Assembly: GCA_041920505.1 (NCBI GenBank)
Contig: JBHGXV010000052.1
Location: forward strand, 23,271-87,270
Source: JBHGXV01 sp041920505
Lineage (GTDB): Bacteria > Bacillota > Bacilli > Brevibacillales > Brevibacillaceae
Reading direction: 5' to 3'
Length of the DNA: 64,000 bases
Shown here piece after piece: positions 32,612 through 42,566 of the stretch. The notes beneath the pieces were generated by a model. The model saw nothing but the letters and a program-made list of their open reading frames with translations, ran no database searches and was not told where the DNA came from. Both the position numbers and the translations under genes were made by a program. Within the stretch, counting starts at the first letter, position 1. Every line of letters begins with the position of its first letter.

Positions 32612-33148
32612 ATGTCGCCAGCACCAGGCACCCATATTCGTATTGAAAGTTACAAGCACGACCATTCTTTGCACCGATCCTGGGACAAGACTACCCTGAT
32701 CCACACGAGCGACGCGGTGGTGATCGGCGGAAACGACCGCGTCAAAGTGACGGAAGCGGACGGACGGGAGTGGCGGACGCGCGAGCCGGCCATTTGCACG
32801 TTCGGCAGGGGGCAGTGGTTCAACACAATCGCGATGATTCGCGACGACGGCATCTACTACTATTGCAACATCGGCTCTCCCTTCAGTCTGAAGGGGAACT
32901 TGCTGAGCTACATCGACTACGATCTGGACGTGAAAGTCTACCCGGACATGACGTACGCTGTTTTGGACGAAGAGGAGTTTCTTTTGCACAGCAAGCAGAT
33001 GAACTACCCGCCCCAGGTGATCCAGCGCGTACAAACGGCGCTCAAGGAAGTGATCGACTGGGTTCACGCCCGGCGCGGTCCGTTCCAGAACGGTTTCGTC
33101 CAGCGCTGGTACGAACGGTATTTGCTGGTGCGCGACGACGAAGAATAA
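32612..33148 (+). CDS. ntdP: Nucleoside tri-/diphosphate phosphatase, DUF402 (YgaC/NtdP)
   Basis: 178-residue protein of the DUF402 family that hydrolyses nucleoside tri- and diphosphates with divalent metal. Conserved segments: IRIESYKHDHSLHRSW, the metal-site region FNTIAMIRDDGIYYYCNIGSP, SYIDYDLDVKVYPDM, LDEEEF. Length equals that of Bacillus NtdP. Start ATG 32612 with AAAGGGGAGAG upstream; a longer frame back into the GNAT gene is not supported. Same position next to the ygaD-type ABC gene as in B. subtilis. Confidence 0.9.
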   Translation: MSPAPGTHIRIESYKHDHSLHRSWDKTTLIHTSDAVVIGGNDRVKVTEADGREWRTREPAICTFGRGQWFNTIAMIRDDGIYYYCNIGSPFSLKGNLLSYIDYDLDVKVYPDMTYAVLDEEEFLLHSKQMNYPPQVIQRVQTALKEVIDWVHARRGPFQNGFVQRWYERYLLVRDDEE

Positions 33149-33184
33149 ATCCCTTTCCCGCAAGCGACGGGGGAGGGATTTTTT
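33148..33184 (+). terminator. Terminator of ntdP
   Basis: AATCCCTTTCCCG pairs with CGGGGGAGGGATT, followed by TTTTT; it starts at the last base of the stop codon. Confidence 0.75.
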
Positions 33185-33261
33185 CTGCCATTTTCTCCCG
33201 AGACAAAGCGTGCGAAATAGGTGTAAAATCGTAACATACAAAAAATAAGCGGAGGTAAGAC

Positions 33262-35052
33262 ATGAACAGTGTCAAGCGCTATCTCCGGTACGTGATGCCG
33301 TACTGGCATCGCATCGTGCTTACCATCGTGATCGGCATCGTCAAGTTTGGCATCCCGCTGTTGATGCCCTTGATTATCAAATATGTCATCGACGACCTGC
33401 TCCCCAGCCCGTTGCCGCAGGACGAGAAGCTGAGGCAGTTGTTCTGGCTGATGGGGGCCGCGTTTTTTGTGTTCACGGTGGTGCGCGCGCCGGTCGAATA
33501 CTTTCGGCAATACTATGCGCAGTGGGTGGCCAACCGGATCTTGTACGACATCCGCAACCAACTGTTCGTCCATTTGCAGAAGCTGTCGATGCGCTATTAC
33601 AACAACCACAAGGCGGGGGAAGTCATTTCCCGCGTGATCAACGACGTCGAATCCACGAAGAGTTTTATCGAGACCGGCTTGATGAACATCTGGCTCGATT
33701 TCATTACCATTTCGCTTACGGTCGGCATCATGCTGTACATGAACATGACGCTGACGGTGATCGCGCTTCTGGTCTTTCCACTCTACGGCGTCTCGGTGAA
33801 GTTTTTCTACAAGCGGCTGCGTCAACTGACCAAAGACCGCTCGCAGGCCCTGGCACAGTTGCAGGGGCATCTGCACGAGCGGGTGAACGGCATCTCTGTC
33901 ACGCGCAGTTTCGCGCTGGAGGAATACGAAGCGCAGCAGTTCGCCAAACAGAACGACCATTTTCTGAAAAAAGCCCTGGAACACACAAGCTGGAACGCCT
34001 ACACCTTTTCTGCGGTAAATACGGTGACCGACATCATCCCGCTGTTGGTGATCACCTTTGCCGGGTACGAAGTGATTGCGGGCGGGCTGACCATCGGGAC
34101 GATGATTGCCTTTTACGCGTACCTTGAGCGGCTGTACACGCCGCTGCGCCGACTGGTCAACTCGTCCACCACCCTGACCCAGGCGACCGCCTCGATGGAG
34201 CGGATGTTCGAGTTTATCGACGAGCAGTACGACATCGTCGACAAACCAAACGCAGGCGAGTTACCGGTCAATCCCTGTACGGGGCGGATTGACGGCCGGG
34301 TGGTGTTTGACGGCGTCTCGTTCCGCTATCGCGACGAGGGCGAGTACGTGCTGCACGACATCAATCTCACCATCGAACCGGGGGAGACCGTGGCTTTGGT
34401 CGGCATGTCGGGCGGCGGCAAGTCGTCTTTGATCAGCCTGCTGCCGCGCTTTTGGGATGTGACCGAAGGACGCATCCTGATCGACGGGGTGGACATCCGC
34501 GACGTGAAACAGCAGAATTTGCGCAGCCACATCGGGATCGTCCTGCAGGACAACATCCTGTTTAGCGAGTCGGCCCGCGCCAACATCCTGATGGGCAATC
34601 CCGACGCCACGGAAGCGGAGATGATCGCCGCGGCCCAGGCAGCCAACGCCCACGAGTTCATCAGCGAACTGCCGCAGGGGTACGACACGGAATTGGGGGA
34701 ACGCGGCGTGAAGCTGTCCGGGGGACAGAAGCAGCGGATCGCGATCGCCCGCGTCTTTTTGAAAAATCCGGGCATCCTGATTCTCGACGAGGCGACGTCC
34801 GCGCTTGATCTGGAGTCGGAGCACATGATCCAGGAGTCGCTCGCCCGTCTGGCTAAAGGGCGGACGACGATTATCGTCGCCCATCGACTGTCGACGATCA
34901 CCCACGCCGACAAGATTGTGGTGATGAAAGACGGCCGGATCGCGGAAATCGGCACACACGAACAACTGCTGGCGCAAAAGGGAGTCTACCATTCGCTGTG
35001 GAGCGTGCAGGATCTCGGCTCGCCTTCCGCTGACGCGGTCAACGCCGGGTGA
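33262..35052 (+). CDS. ygaD: ABC exporter, fused membrane and ATPase domains (YgaD-like)
   Basis: 596-residue half transporter that should work as a dimer. Residues 1-310 hold six transmembrane helices (ABC type I exporter); residues 345-580 the ATPase, with Walker A VGMSGGGKSS, Q-loop VLQDNILFSE, signature LSGGQKQRIA, Walker B ILILDEATSALD and switch His in IVAHRLST. Ribosome site CGGAGGT. Likely lipid or drug export; substrate unknown. A TAAAAT at 33223 may be its -10. It matches YgaD by length and neighbours. Confidence 0.9.
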   Translation: MNSVKRYLRYVMPYWHRIVLTIVIGIVKFGIPLLMPLIIKYVIDDLLPSPLPQDEKLRQLFWLMGAAFFVFTVVRAPVEYFRQYYAQWVANRILYDIRNQLFVHLQKLSMRYYNNHKAGEVISRVINDVESTKSFIETGLMNIWLDFITISLTVGIMLYMNMTLTVIALLVFPLYGVSVKFFYKRLRQLTKDRSQALAQLQGHLHERVNGISVTRSFALEEYEAQQFAKQNDHFLKKALEHTSWNAYTFSAVNTVTDIIPLLVITFAGYEVIAGGLTIGTMIAFYAYLERLYTPLRRLVNSSTTLTQATASMERMFEFIDEQYDIVDKPNAGELPVNPCTGRIDGRVVFDGVSFRYRDEGEYVLHDINLTIEPGETVALVGMSGGGKSSLISLLPRFWDVTEGRILIDGVDIRDVKQQNLRSHIGIVLQDNILFSESARANILMGNPDATEAEMIAAAQAANAHEFISELPQGYDTELGERGVKLSGGQKQRIAIARVFLKNPGILILDEATSALDLESEHMIQESLARLAKGRTTIIVAHRLSTITHADKIVVMKDGRIAEIGTHEQLLAQKGVYHSLWSVQDLGSPSADAVNAG

Positions 35053-35107
35053 CGAACGCCGGGTGTGCGCGGTTCTTCGATATGACGGGAAAAAGGGGGG
35101 ATCTTCG

Positions 35108-36319
35108 ATGGAGATATGGAAGCGCAACCTGTACGCGTTGTGTGCGGCGATGTTTGTGGTGATGGTGGCGATGAGCATGATCATGCCGTTTTTGCCCCTC
35201 TACATCCAGCACGATCTCGGCGTGAGTGACCCGCACATGGTGACCACCTGGGCAGGCATCGTGTTCGGCGCCAACTTTCTCACAGCCGGGCTGGTGTCGC
35301 CGATCTGGGGCAATCTGGCCGACAAGTACGGCCGCAAGATCATGATTCTGCGCTCCGGCTATTCGATGGCGGTGATCATTTCGTTAACCGGCCTCGCAGG
35401 CAGTGTCTGGCAACTTCTGGCGCTGCGTCTGCTGAACGGAACGGTTGGCGGAATCATCCCCGCCAGCACCGCGCTGATCGCCTCTAGCGCGCCGCAGGAG
35501 AAAGCAGGCTGGGCGCAGGGAATGCTGCAGTCGTCAGCGGTGGCCGGCACGATCATGGGGCCTTTTTTCGGCGGGCTTCTGGCCGATCACGTCGGGTTTC
35601 GGGCGATTTTCAGCCTGACCGGCGCGCTGATTCTCTTGGCGACGGTTTTCGTCACGATAATGGTGAAGGAGCAATTTACGCCGCCGCCGGCCAAAGAGCG
35701 AACCAGCCTGCGCGATGACGCCCGGTTGATCTTTTCCACCCGGCCGCTACCGGCGCTCTTTTGTGTCACCGTGATGATCCAGTTCGCGTTGTTCAGCATT
35801 GTGCCGGTGCTGCCGATTTATGTGCAGAGCCTGGTGGGTACCGGGGGCAGGGTGGCGTTTTACGCCGGGCTGGTCACCGCCGCGATGGGCATCGCCAACG
35901 TGATCGCCTCGCCGCAGTTGGGCAAACTGGGCGACCGCTTCGGCTCCAACCGGGTGCTGCTCGTCTGTTTGCTGGCGGCTGCGGCGATTTTCGTCCCGCA
36001 GGCGTTCGTCACCTCGGTCTGGCAGCTCGTCGCCCTGAGGTTCACGCTCGGGCTGTGTCTGGGCGGACTGCTGCCGTCGGTCAACGCCCTGATCCGCCGC
36101 TCGGTTCCTGACGATATGATCAGCCGGGTGTACGGCTACAACAACAGCTTCGTTTGCCTCGGCAACATGCTCGGGCCGATGACCGGCGGATTTTTGGCCG
36201 GATACATCAGCATGCGGGGTGTGTTTCTCATGACCAGCGCGCTTTTGTTGCTCAACGCCGCCTGGGTGGCGCACAGTCTGTACCGGATGAGCTTTGCCGA
36301 TGATTCGGATGCGGCGTAG
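35108..36319 (+). CDS. MFS multidrug-type efflux transporter
   Basis: 403 residues, twelve transmembrane helices. MFS signature between helices 2 and 3 reads GNLADKYGRKIMILR, and motif C in helix 5 reads VAGTIMGPFFGGLLAD, typical of drug/proton antiporters with 12 helices. Start ATG 35108 with AAAAGGGGGG upstream. It begins 55 bases after the ABC exporter and is probably co-transcribed with it. Confidence 0.88.
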   Translation: MEIWKRNLYALCAAMFVVMVAMSMIMPFLPLYIQHDLGVSDPHMVTTWAGIVFGANFLTAGLVSPIWGNLADKYGRKIMILRSGYSMAVIISLTGLAGSVWQLLALRLLNGTVGGIIPASTALIASSAPQEKAGWAQGMLQSSAVAGTIMGPFFGGLLADHVGFRAIFSLTGALILLATVFVTIMVKEQFTPPPAKERTSLRDDARLIFSTRPLPALFCVTVMIQFALFSIVPVLPIYVQSLVGTGGRVAFYAGLVTAAMGIANVIASPQLGKLGDRFGSNRVLLVCLLAAAAIFVPQAFVTSVWQLVALRFTLGLCLGGLLPSVNALIRRSVPDDMISRVYGYNNSFVCLGNMLGPMTGGFLAGYISMRGVFLMTSALLLLNAAWVAHSLYRMSFADDSDAA

Positions 36320-36354
36320 GCGTCGCCCATGACCTGTGAACGTTGTTGATACCA

Positions 36355-36384
36355 GAAGCCCCTCCGCACAGGCGGAGGGGCTTC
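36355..36384. terminator. Bidirectional terminator
   Basis: GAAGCCCCTCCGC, loop ACAG, GCGGAGGGGCTTC: perfect 13-bp stem between the MFS gene and the convergent dehydrogenase gene. Confidence 0.85.
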
Positions 36385-36418
36385 GTCGCGTTCATTCCGT
36401 TCTGTTGTGATTACGCGG

Positions 36419-37285
36419 TTACTTCGAGACGACGGCCTGAGTCGCCAAAAACGACAGGATGGCCATCAGGTCCTGCTCGCCGTAGCCTTCGCGCAGGGCC
36501 GCCTGGTAACTGGCGTTGGCCGATTCGGCCAGCGGGAACGGCGCGCCCGCTTCCCTGGCGAGACGCAGGTCTTTGGCCATGTGCTTGAGCGCAAACGCGG
36601 CGGGGAATTCGCCGGAGAGAATGGAAGGCGTCTTCATCCGGGAGATGGCGGTTCCGACCGCGCTTTCGTTAATGATCGTCAGCATGTCTTCCGTGCGGAT
36701 GCCGTGTTCCTTGGCAAACAAGACGGATTCGGCGATCCCTTGCACGGTGATGCCCAACAGCAGGTTGATCGCCAGTTTGGCGTTGCTGCCCGCACCGTTG
36801 GGTCCGAGGTGGAGCGCCATTTTGCCCAGTACCTCGAAGACGGGCTTCACTTTGGCGAACGTCTCGGCATCCCCGCCCGCCATAATGATCAGCTTGCCTT
36901 CTTTGGCCGGCTGGACGCTGCCGGAGACCGGGGCGTCGAGGAAGGAAGCGCCTGCGGCTTTGCAGCGCTCGGCGAGAAATACGGAAGTGTTGGGAGAGAC
37001 GGTGCTCATGTCGACGGCGATCTTGCCTTGAGCCGCGCCGGACAACAGACCATTCTCGCCGGTGTACACGGCTTTCACCGCTTCGTCGTCGGAGACCATC
37101 GTGATCACCAGATCGCAGGTGTCAAACAGGGCGGAGGGCTTGTCCGCGAAGCCGGCGCCTAAGGCAATCAGCGGTTCCGCCTTTGATTTGGTGCGGTTGA
37201 AGATGGTTACGTCGTAGCCGGCATTGAGCAGATTGGTTGCCATCGGGATCCCCATGTTGCCAAGTCCAATCCATCCAATACGCAT
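36419..37285 (-). CDS. NAD(P)-binding beta-hydroxyacid dehydrogenase
   Basis: 288 residues, 3-hydroxyisobutyrate dehydrogenase/tartronate semialdehyde reductase family. NAD(P) motif MRIGWIGLGNMGIPMATNLL with VTIFNRTKSKAEPL (the N-R-T suggests NADPH), substrate-site FLDAPVSGSVQPAKEGKL, catalytic Lys in GSNAKLAINLLLGI, and a C-terminal helical domain. The exact hydroxyacid cannot be read from sequence; glyoxylate or succinic semialdehyde reductases of this family are alternatives. GAAAGGACTG precedes the ATG. Confidence 0.88.
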   Translation of the reverse strand: MRIGWIGLGNMGIPMATNLLNAGYDVTIFNRTKSKAEPLIALGAGFADKPSALFDTCDLVITMVSDDEAVKAVYTGENGLLSGAAQGKIAVDMSTVSPNTSVFLAERCKAAGASFLDAPVSGSVQPAKEGKLIIMAGGDAETFAKVKPVFEVLGKMALHLGPNGAGSNAKLAINLLLGITVQGIAESVLFAKEHGIRTEDMLTIINESAVGTAISRMKTPSILSGEFPAAFALKHMAKDLRLAREAGAPFPLAESANASYQAALREGYGEQDLMAILSFLATQAVVSK

Positions 37286-37407
37286 CGTGGTCAGTCCTTT
37301 CTGTAGAGGGTATCACTTCCAGTATAGCAAAAATGGGCGGCTCCCGCAGGTGCGGCGGGTCTCGGGATGCCCATGCGCCTATTTTTCGAAAAATTAAAAA
37401 CAAATCA

Positions 37408-37437
37408 TTGAAATCTGTTTGTTCTCTGTTATATAAT
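37408..37437 (+). promoter_or_regulatory. Promoter of the small zinc-protein gene
   Basis: TTGAAA, 18-base spacer, TATAAT in an AT-rich stretch, about 50 bases before the ATG at 37487. Confidence 0.7.
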
Positions 37438-37486
37438 AACTTCAACAAAAAGAAAATGTATTAATACAGATTGGGAGGAATGGAGA

Positions 37487-37639
37487 ATGAACTGTCAACG
37501 CTGCGAAGGGAACGGGGAAAAACAATGCCCCGACTGCAACGGGAAAGGCCATGACCACTCCGGCGAGCTCTGCCATCACTGCGAAGGAGAAGGCCATATT
37601 TTCTGTATCACCTGCGGGGGAACGGGACTGGTGGATTGA
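37487..37639 (+). CDS. 50-residue DnaJ-type zinc-binding protein
   Basis: Too short for many gene finders but well supported: GGGAGG 8 bases before ATG and a good promoter. The protein consists almost only of four zinc-ribbon units CQRCEGNG, CPDCNGKG, CHHCEGEG and CITCGGTG, the same CxxCxGxG repeat as the cysteine-rich domain of DnaJ, with no J-domain. It should bind two zinc ions and could act as a small chaperone-like or metal-buffering protein. The function is unknown. Confidence 0.85.
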   Translation: MNCQRCEGNGEKQCPDCNGKGHDHSGELCHHCEGEGHIFCITCGGTGLVD

Positions 37640-37739
37640 CGACACGCCGGGTGATGTGTATGCCCTTTTGACGGACCTGTCCGCCGGGGGCTTTTCTTCT
37701 GGCTGTTTCGTCTGACAAAAGAAAGAGAGGGAGAGAACC

Positions 37740-38363
37740 GTGGATGAGATCGTGAAACAGTTTGGCCGGTTGCCGTCGACATGCGTCTCCGACGCGCTGG
37801 ACGGATTGAACAACCTGCATCCGTCAATCAAGCCGCTGCGCGACGAGTGGCGTGTGGCGGGCCGGGCGTTTCCCGTGAAGGTGCGCGCCGCCGACAACCT
37901 GATGGTCCTCAAGGCGATCCGCGACGCAGAGCCCGGCGACGTGCTGGTGATTGACGCCAAGGGGTACGAGTACAATGCCGTATGCGGGGATTTTGTCGTC
38001 AGTCTGGCCCGGCTGTTGGGCATCGGCGGCATGGTCGTCGACGGAGCGGTGCGGGACGTTGCCGGGATTCGCGCGCTCGATTATCCCGTGTTTTGCCGAA
38101 CTTACACCGTGGCGGCCAGCGGCAAGTCGGGAGCGGGCGAGGTGAATGTGCCCATCTCCTGCGGGGGGGTCGTCGTCGCGCCCGGAGACGTGATCGTCGG
38201 AGACGCGGACGGCGTGGTCGTGGTGCCCCGCGCGAGGGAAGCGGAGGTGCTCAGGCTGGCTTTGGCCAAGCTGGAGAAGGACCGACGGCGCGAAGAAGCG
38301 GCGCTCTCCAGCGCGGAGGCGGCACGCGAGTACCTGGACAGCGTACTGGCAAAAAAGGCATGA
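37740..38363 (+). CDS. RraA-like protein / HMG aldolase family
   Basis: 207 residues from GTG with GAGAGGGAGA upstream. Core motifs: TCVSDALDG, GDVLVIDAKGYEYNAVCGDFVVSLARLLGIGGMVVDGAVRDV (substrate and metal site with G-D and the R-D pair), and VSCGGVVVAPGDVIVGDADGVVVVP. This matches 4-hydroxy-4-methyl-2-oxoglutarate aldolase/RraA-fold proteins, which split pyruvate-containing hydroxyacids with a divalent metal. The stretch CGGVVVAPGDVIVGDADG is highly conserved in the family. Whether it is catabolic or an RraA-like regulator cannot be decided here. Confidence 0.85.
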   Translation: MDEIVKQFGRLPSTCVSDALDGLNNLHPSIKPLRDEWRVAGRAFPVKVRAADNLMVLKAIRDAEPGDVLVIDAKGYEYNAVCGDFVVSLARLLGIGGMVVDGAVRDVAGIRALDYPVFCRTYTVAASGKSGAGEVNVPISCGGVVVAPGDVIVGDADGVVVVPRAREAEVLRLALAKLEKDRRREEAALSSAEAAREYLDSVLAKKA

Positions 38364-38404
38364 CGGCGTCTTCCGAGAAAAAACGGCAAAATTATGAGAA
38401 AATG

Positions 38405-38434
38405 TTGTCAATTGCGCCTGTTCTGTAATATAAT
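38405..38434 (+). promoter_or_regulatory. Promoter of aceB-aceA
   Basis: TTGTCA, 18-base spacer, TATAAT, about 80 bases before aceB. No clear CcpA site was found in the leader. Confidence 0.65.
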
Positions 38435-38512
38435 ACGTCCATAAATCGTAAACTGTTGCATAATAGATTGGAAAGAGCCATGCTGTGGTTCTGAAAGGAG
38501 GCCTGTTTATCC

Positions 38513-40120
38513 ATGCCGACACAAACCAGCCGCTATCCGGTCGGCGTCGAGATCATGGCACCGGTCAACAGTGAGTACGCCGAAATCTTGACGCCCGACG
38601 CACTGGAATTTGTGGCCAAACTGGTCCGGAATTTTTCCGAGACGCGGGAGAAGCTGTTGCAAAAGCGAGTGGAGAGACAAAAAGAGATTGACGCGGGCAA
38701 GCTGCCGGACTTTCTGCCCCAGACCGAACACATCCGCAATGGCAACTGGACGATCGAGCCGCTGCCGCCCGATTTGCAGGACCGCCGGGTAGAGATCACC
38801 GGACCTGCGGGCGACAGGAAAATGGTGATCAACGCCTTCAATTCCGGCGCCAAGGTGTTCATGGCCGATTTTGAAGACGCGAACTCGCCGACGTGGGACA
38901 ACACCATCCAGGGGCAGATCAACCTGCGTGACGCCATCCAGGGCACAATCGAGTACACCAGTCCCGAAGGCAAGCGGTACGCGCTGAAAGCAGAGACCGC
39001 CGTCCTGATGGTCCGTCCGCGCGGCTGGCACCTAGAGGAGAAGCATGTGTTGATCGACGGCAAGCCGATCTCCGGCAGCCTGTTCGACTTCGGGATGTAC
39101 TTTTACCACAACGCCAAGGCGCTGCTCGCCAAAGGCTCCGGTCCGTACTTTTACCTGCCGAAACTGGAGAGCCATCTGGAAGCGCGCCTGTGGAACGACG
39201 TGTTCGAGTTCGCGCAAAAAGAGCTGGGCATCCCGATCGGCACGATCAAGGCAACGGTATTGATCGAGACCATCCTGGCGACGTTCGAGATGCACGAAAT
39301 CCTGTTCGAACTGCGGCAGCACAGCGCCGGGCTAAACTGCGGCCGCTGGGATTACATTTTCAGCTACATCAAGAAGTTCCGCAACCGGCCTGAGGTGATT
39401 CTACCCGACCGGGCTCTGGTGACAATGACCGTGCCGTTCATGCGCGCGTACACCCTGTTGACCGTGCAGACCTGCCACCGCCGCAACGCGCCTGCCATCG
39501 GCGGGATGGCGGCACAGATACCGGTCAAAAACGATCCGGCGGCCAACGAAGCGGCGATGAACAAGGTGCGCTCCGACAAGGAGCGGGAGGCCAAGGACGG
39601 TCACGACGGCACCTGGGTCGCCCATCCGGGGCTGGTGCCGGTGGCGATGGAGGTTTTCAACCAGTATATGCCCACGCCCAATCAGATCGACAAGAAGCGG
39701 GATGACATCCGCGTCACCGCAGCCGACCTGTTGGCCGTGCCGGAAGGGACAATCACCGAAGAGGGGCTTCGCACCAACATCAGCGTCGGCATCCAGTACA
39801 TCGAGGCCTGGCTGCGCGGGTATGGGGCGGTGCCGATCTTCAACCTGATGGAAGACGCGGCTACGGCGGAAATCTCCCGGGCGCAGGTGTGGCAGTGGAT
39901 TCGCCATCCGCGCGGCGTTCTGGCCGACGGGCGCAAGGTGACGATCCAACTGGTGCGCCAACTGGTACAGGAGGAGCTGGACAAAATCCGTCAGTCGATC
40001 GGCGACGCGCAGTACGAGGCGGGCCGATTCCCGCTGGCCACCCAACTGTTCGACCAACTGGTCACGCAGGACGAGTTTTGCGAGTTTTTGACGCTTCCGG
40101 GCTATGCCCACTTTGCATAA
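38513..40120 (+). CDS. aceB: Malate synthase A
   Basis: 535 residues. Condenses glyoxylate with acetyl-CoA to malate in the glyoxylate shunt. Signature segments: FMADFEDANSPTWDN (catalytic and Mg sites), LMVRPRGWHLEEKH, KATVLIETILATFEMHEILFELRQHSAGLNCGRWDYIFS, WVAHPGLVPVAMEVF. Typical of the short, non-G isoform. Start ATG with AAAGGAGGCC upstream. It forms an operon with aceA, 33 bases downstream. Confidence 0.95.
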   Translation: MPTQTSRYPVGVEIMAPVNSEYAEILTPDALEFVAKLVRNFSETREKLLQKRVERQKEIDAGKLPDFLPQTEHIRNGNWTIEPLPPDLQDRRVEITGPAGDRKMVINAFNSGAKVFMADFEDANSPTWDNTIQGQINLRDAIQGTIEYTSPEGKRYALKAETAVLMVRPRGWHLEEKHVLIDGKPISGSLFDFGMYFYHNAKALLAKGSGPYFYLPKLESHLEARLWNDVFEFAQKELGIPIGTIKATVLIETILATFEMHEILFELRQHSAGLNCGRWDYIFSYIKKFRNRPEVILPDRALVTMTVPFMRAYTLLTVQTCHRRNAPAIGGMAAQIPVKNDPAANEAAMNKVRSDKEREAKDGHDGTWVAHPGLVPVAMEVFNQYMPTPNQIDKKRDDIRVTAADLLAVPEGTITEEGLRTNISVGIQYIEAWLRGYGAVPIFNLMEDAATAEISRAQVWQWIRHPRGVLADGRKVTIQLVRQLVQEELDKIRQSIGDAQYEAGRFPLATQLFDQLVTQDEFCEFLTLPGYAHFA

Positions 40121-40153
40121 AAGAGAAAACAATCAGGAGAGGACTGATACTGG

Positions 40154-41434
<1,281 letters not shown>

Positions 41435-41438
41435 TCGT

Positions 41439-41491
41439 AAAAAAGGAGCGGCTTCCGTCAGCGTCGACTGCGGAAAGCCGCTCCTTTTTTT
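41439..41491 (+). terminator. Terminator of aceB-aceA
   Basis: AAAAAAGGAGCGGCTT and AAGCCGCTCCTTTTTTT form a long stem with a T-run. Confidence 0.9.
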
Positions 41492-41561
41492 AGAGTCGGC
41501 GTGCCATTGTTCACGAGTCCGTGGGGATCGAGGAGCGCGTTTCGTTTTCTTTCGGTTATGG

Positions 41562-42248
41562 TTAGCGATCGTCGTCCGAGCTGTTGAAGATCATGATGTA
41601 CTTGACCAGTTCGAGCACGGAGATCAGAGCGGCGGCGACGTAGGTGAGTGCGGCCGCGCCCAGCACTTTGCGCACGCCTTCTTCCTCGAAGTTGCGGATG
41701 AAGCCCATCTGCACCATCAGGGTTTTCGCCCGGCTGCTCGCGTTGAATTCCACCGGCAGGGTGATCAACTGGAAGGCCACGGCAGCGCTGAAGAAGAGGA
41801 TGCCGAGCAGGATCAGGTCGGCCCAGTGGAAGAAGAAACCGGCCAACAAGAGCAGCGGCGCGATGCCGGAGCTGAAGTTGACGAGCGGGAAAATCCGGTG
41901 GCGGGCCACCAGCATCGGGTACGAAACCTTGTGCTGAATCGCGTGTCCGACCTCGTGGCAGGCGACGGACACGGCGGAGATCGAAGAACCGAAGTAGACC
42001 GGATCGGACAGGCGCACGACGCGGTCGATCGGGTCGTAGTGGTCGGTCAGCGTGCCGGGGATGTGTTCGACCGGGATGTGCGACAAGCCGTTTGCGTCAA
42101 GCATGCGGCGCGCGGCTTCGGCACCGGTCATGCCGGACGAGACCGGCACGTCCTCGTATCGCGCAAACGTGCCTTTGACGCGAAACTGCGCCCAGAGCGA
42201 CAGGCCGAACGCGATGAAAATCAAAAAGTCCATGGGGTGAAAAAACAT
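41562..42248 (-). CDS. yugP: Membrane zinc metallopeptidase (YugP-like)
   Basis: 228 residues. Zinc motif CHEVGHAIQHK (HExxH) near residue 103 follows SDPVYFGSSISAVSVA, and there are about four transmembrane helices: one at the N-terminus (FLIFIAFGLSLWAQF), two after the motif, and one near the C-terminus. Matches the YugP family of unknown substrate. It stands alone on the minus strand. Confidence 0.88.
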   Translation of the reverse strand: MFFHPMDFLIFIAFGLSLWAQFRVKGTFARYEDVPVSSGMTGAEAARRMLDANGLSHIPVEHIPGTLTDHYDPIDRVVRLSDPVYFGSSISAVSVACHEVGHAIQHKVSYPMLVARHRIFPLVNFSSGIAPLLLLAGFFFHWADLILLGILFFSAAVAFQLITLPVEFNASSRAKTLMVQMGFIRNFEEEGVRKVLGAAALTYVAAALISVLELVKYIMIFNSSDDDR

Positions 42249-42484
42249 CTCTGCATCACTCCTGCTTTTGCAATGGGTTTCCTATCGCCCCAAAACACGG
42301 CCGGACACGTGCTTTCGTACGTAGTGTGTGAGAAAACATAAAGCGTTAACCGGCCGTTTCTGGGTGTGATCGTCCACAATTCTCATTACGAACATATGTC
42401 ACATAAGTTTCAGTTTATGTCTAAGAAAAATTGTACTATGTCTGACCGTTCCTGACAACGAGGAAGATGGCGGCAGCAAGCAAG
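42249..42484. other. Intergenic stretch without gene
   Basis: AT-rich upstream region of the yugP-like gene (reads toward minus). No convincing gene, RNA element or promoter could be named, apart from the gltB terminator that follows. Confidence 0.5.
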
Positions 42485-42525
42485 AAAAGGCGGGAGCGCC
42501 CCGCACAGGGAAGGGGCTCCCGCCG
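42485..42525 (-). terminator. Terminator of the glutamate synthase gene
   Basis: GGCGGGAGCCCC (minus strand) pairs with GGGGCGCTCCCGCC, followed by TTTTC. Confidence 0.8.
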
Positions 42526-42566
42526 TGTACCTTGTCCGCTGCCGTTTTTCGGCCGTTATTCGGTCG

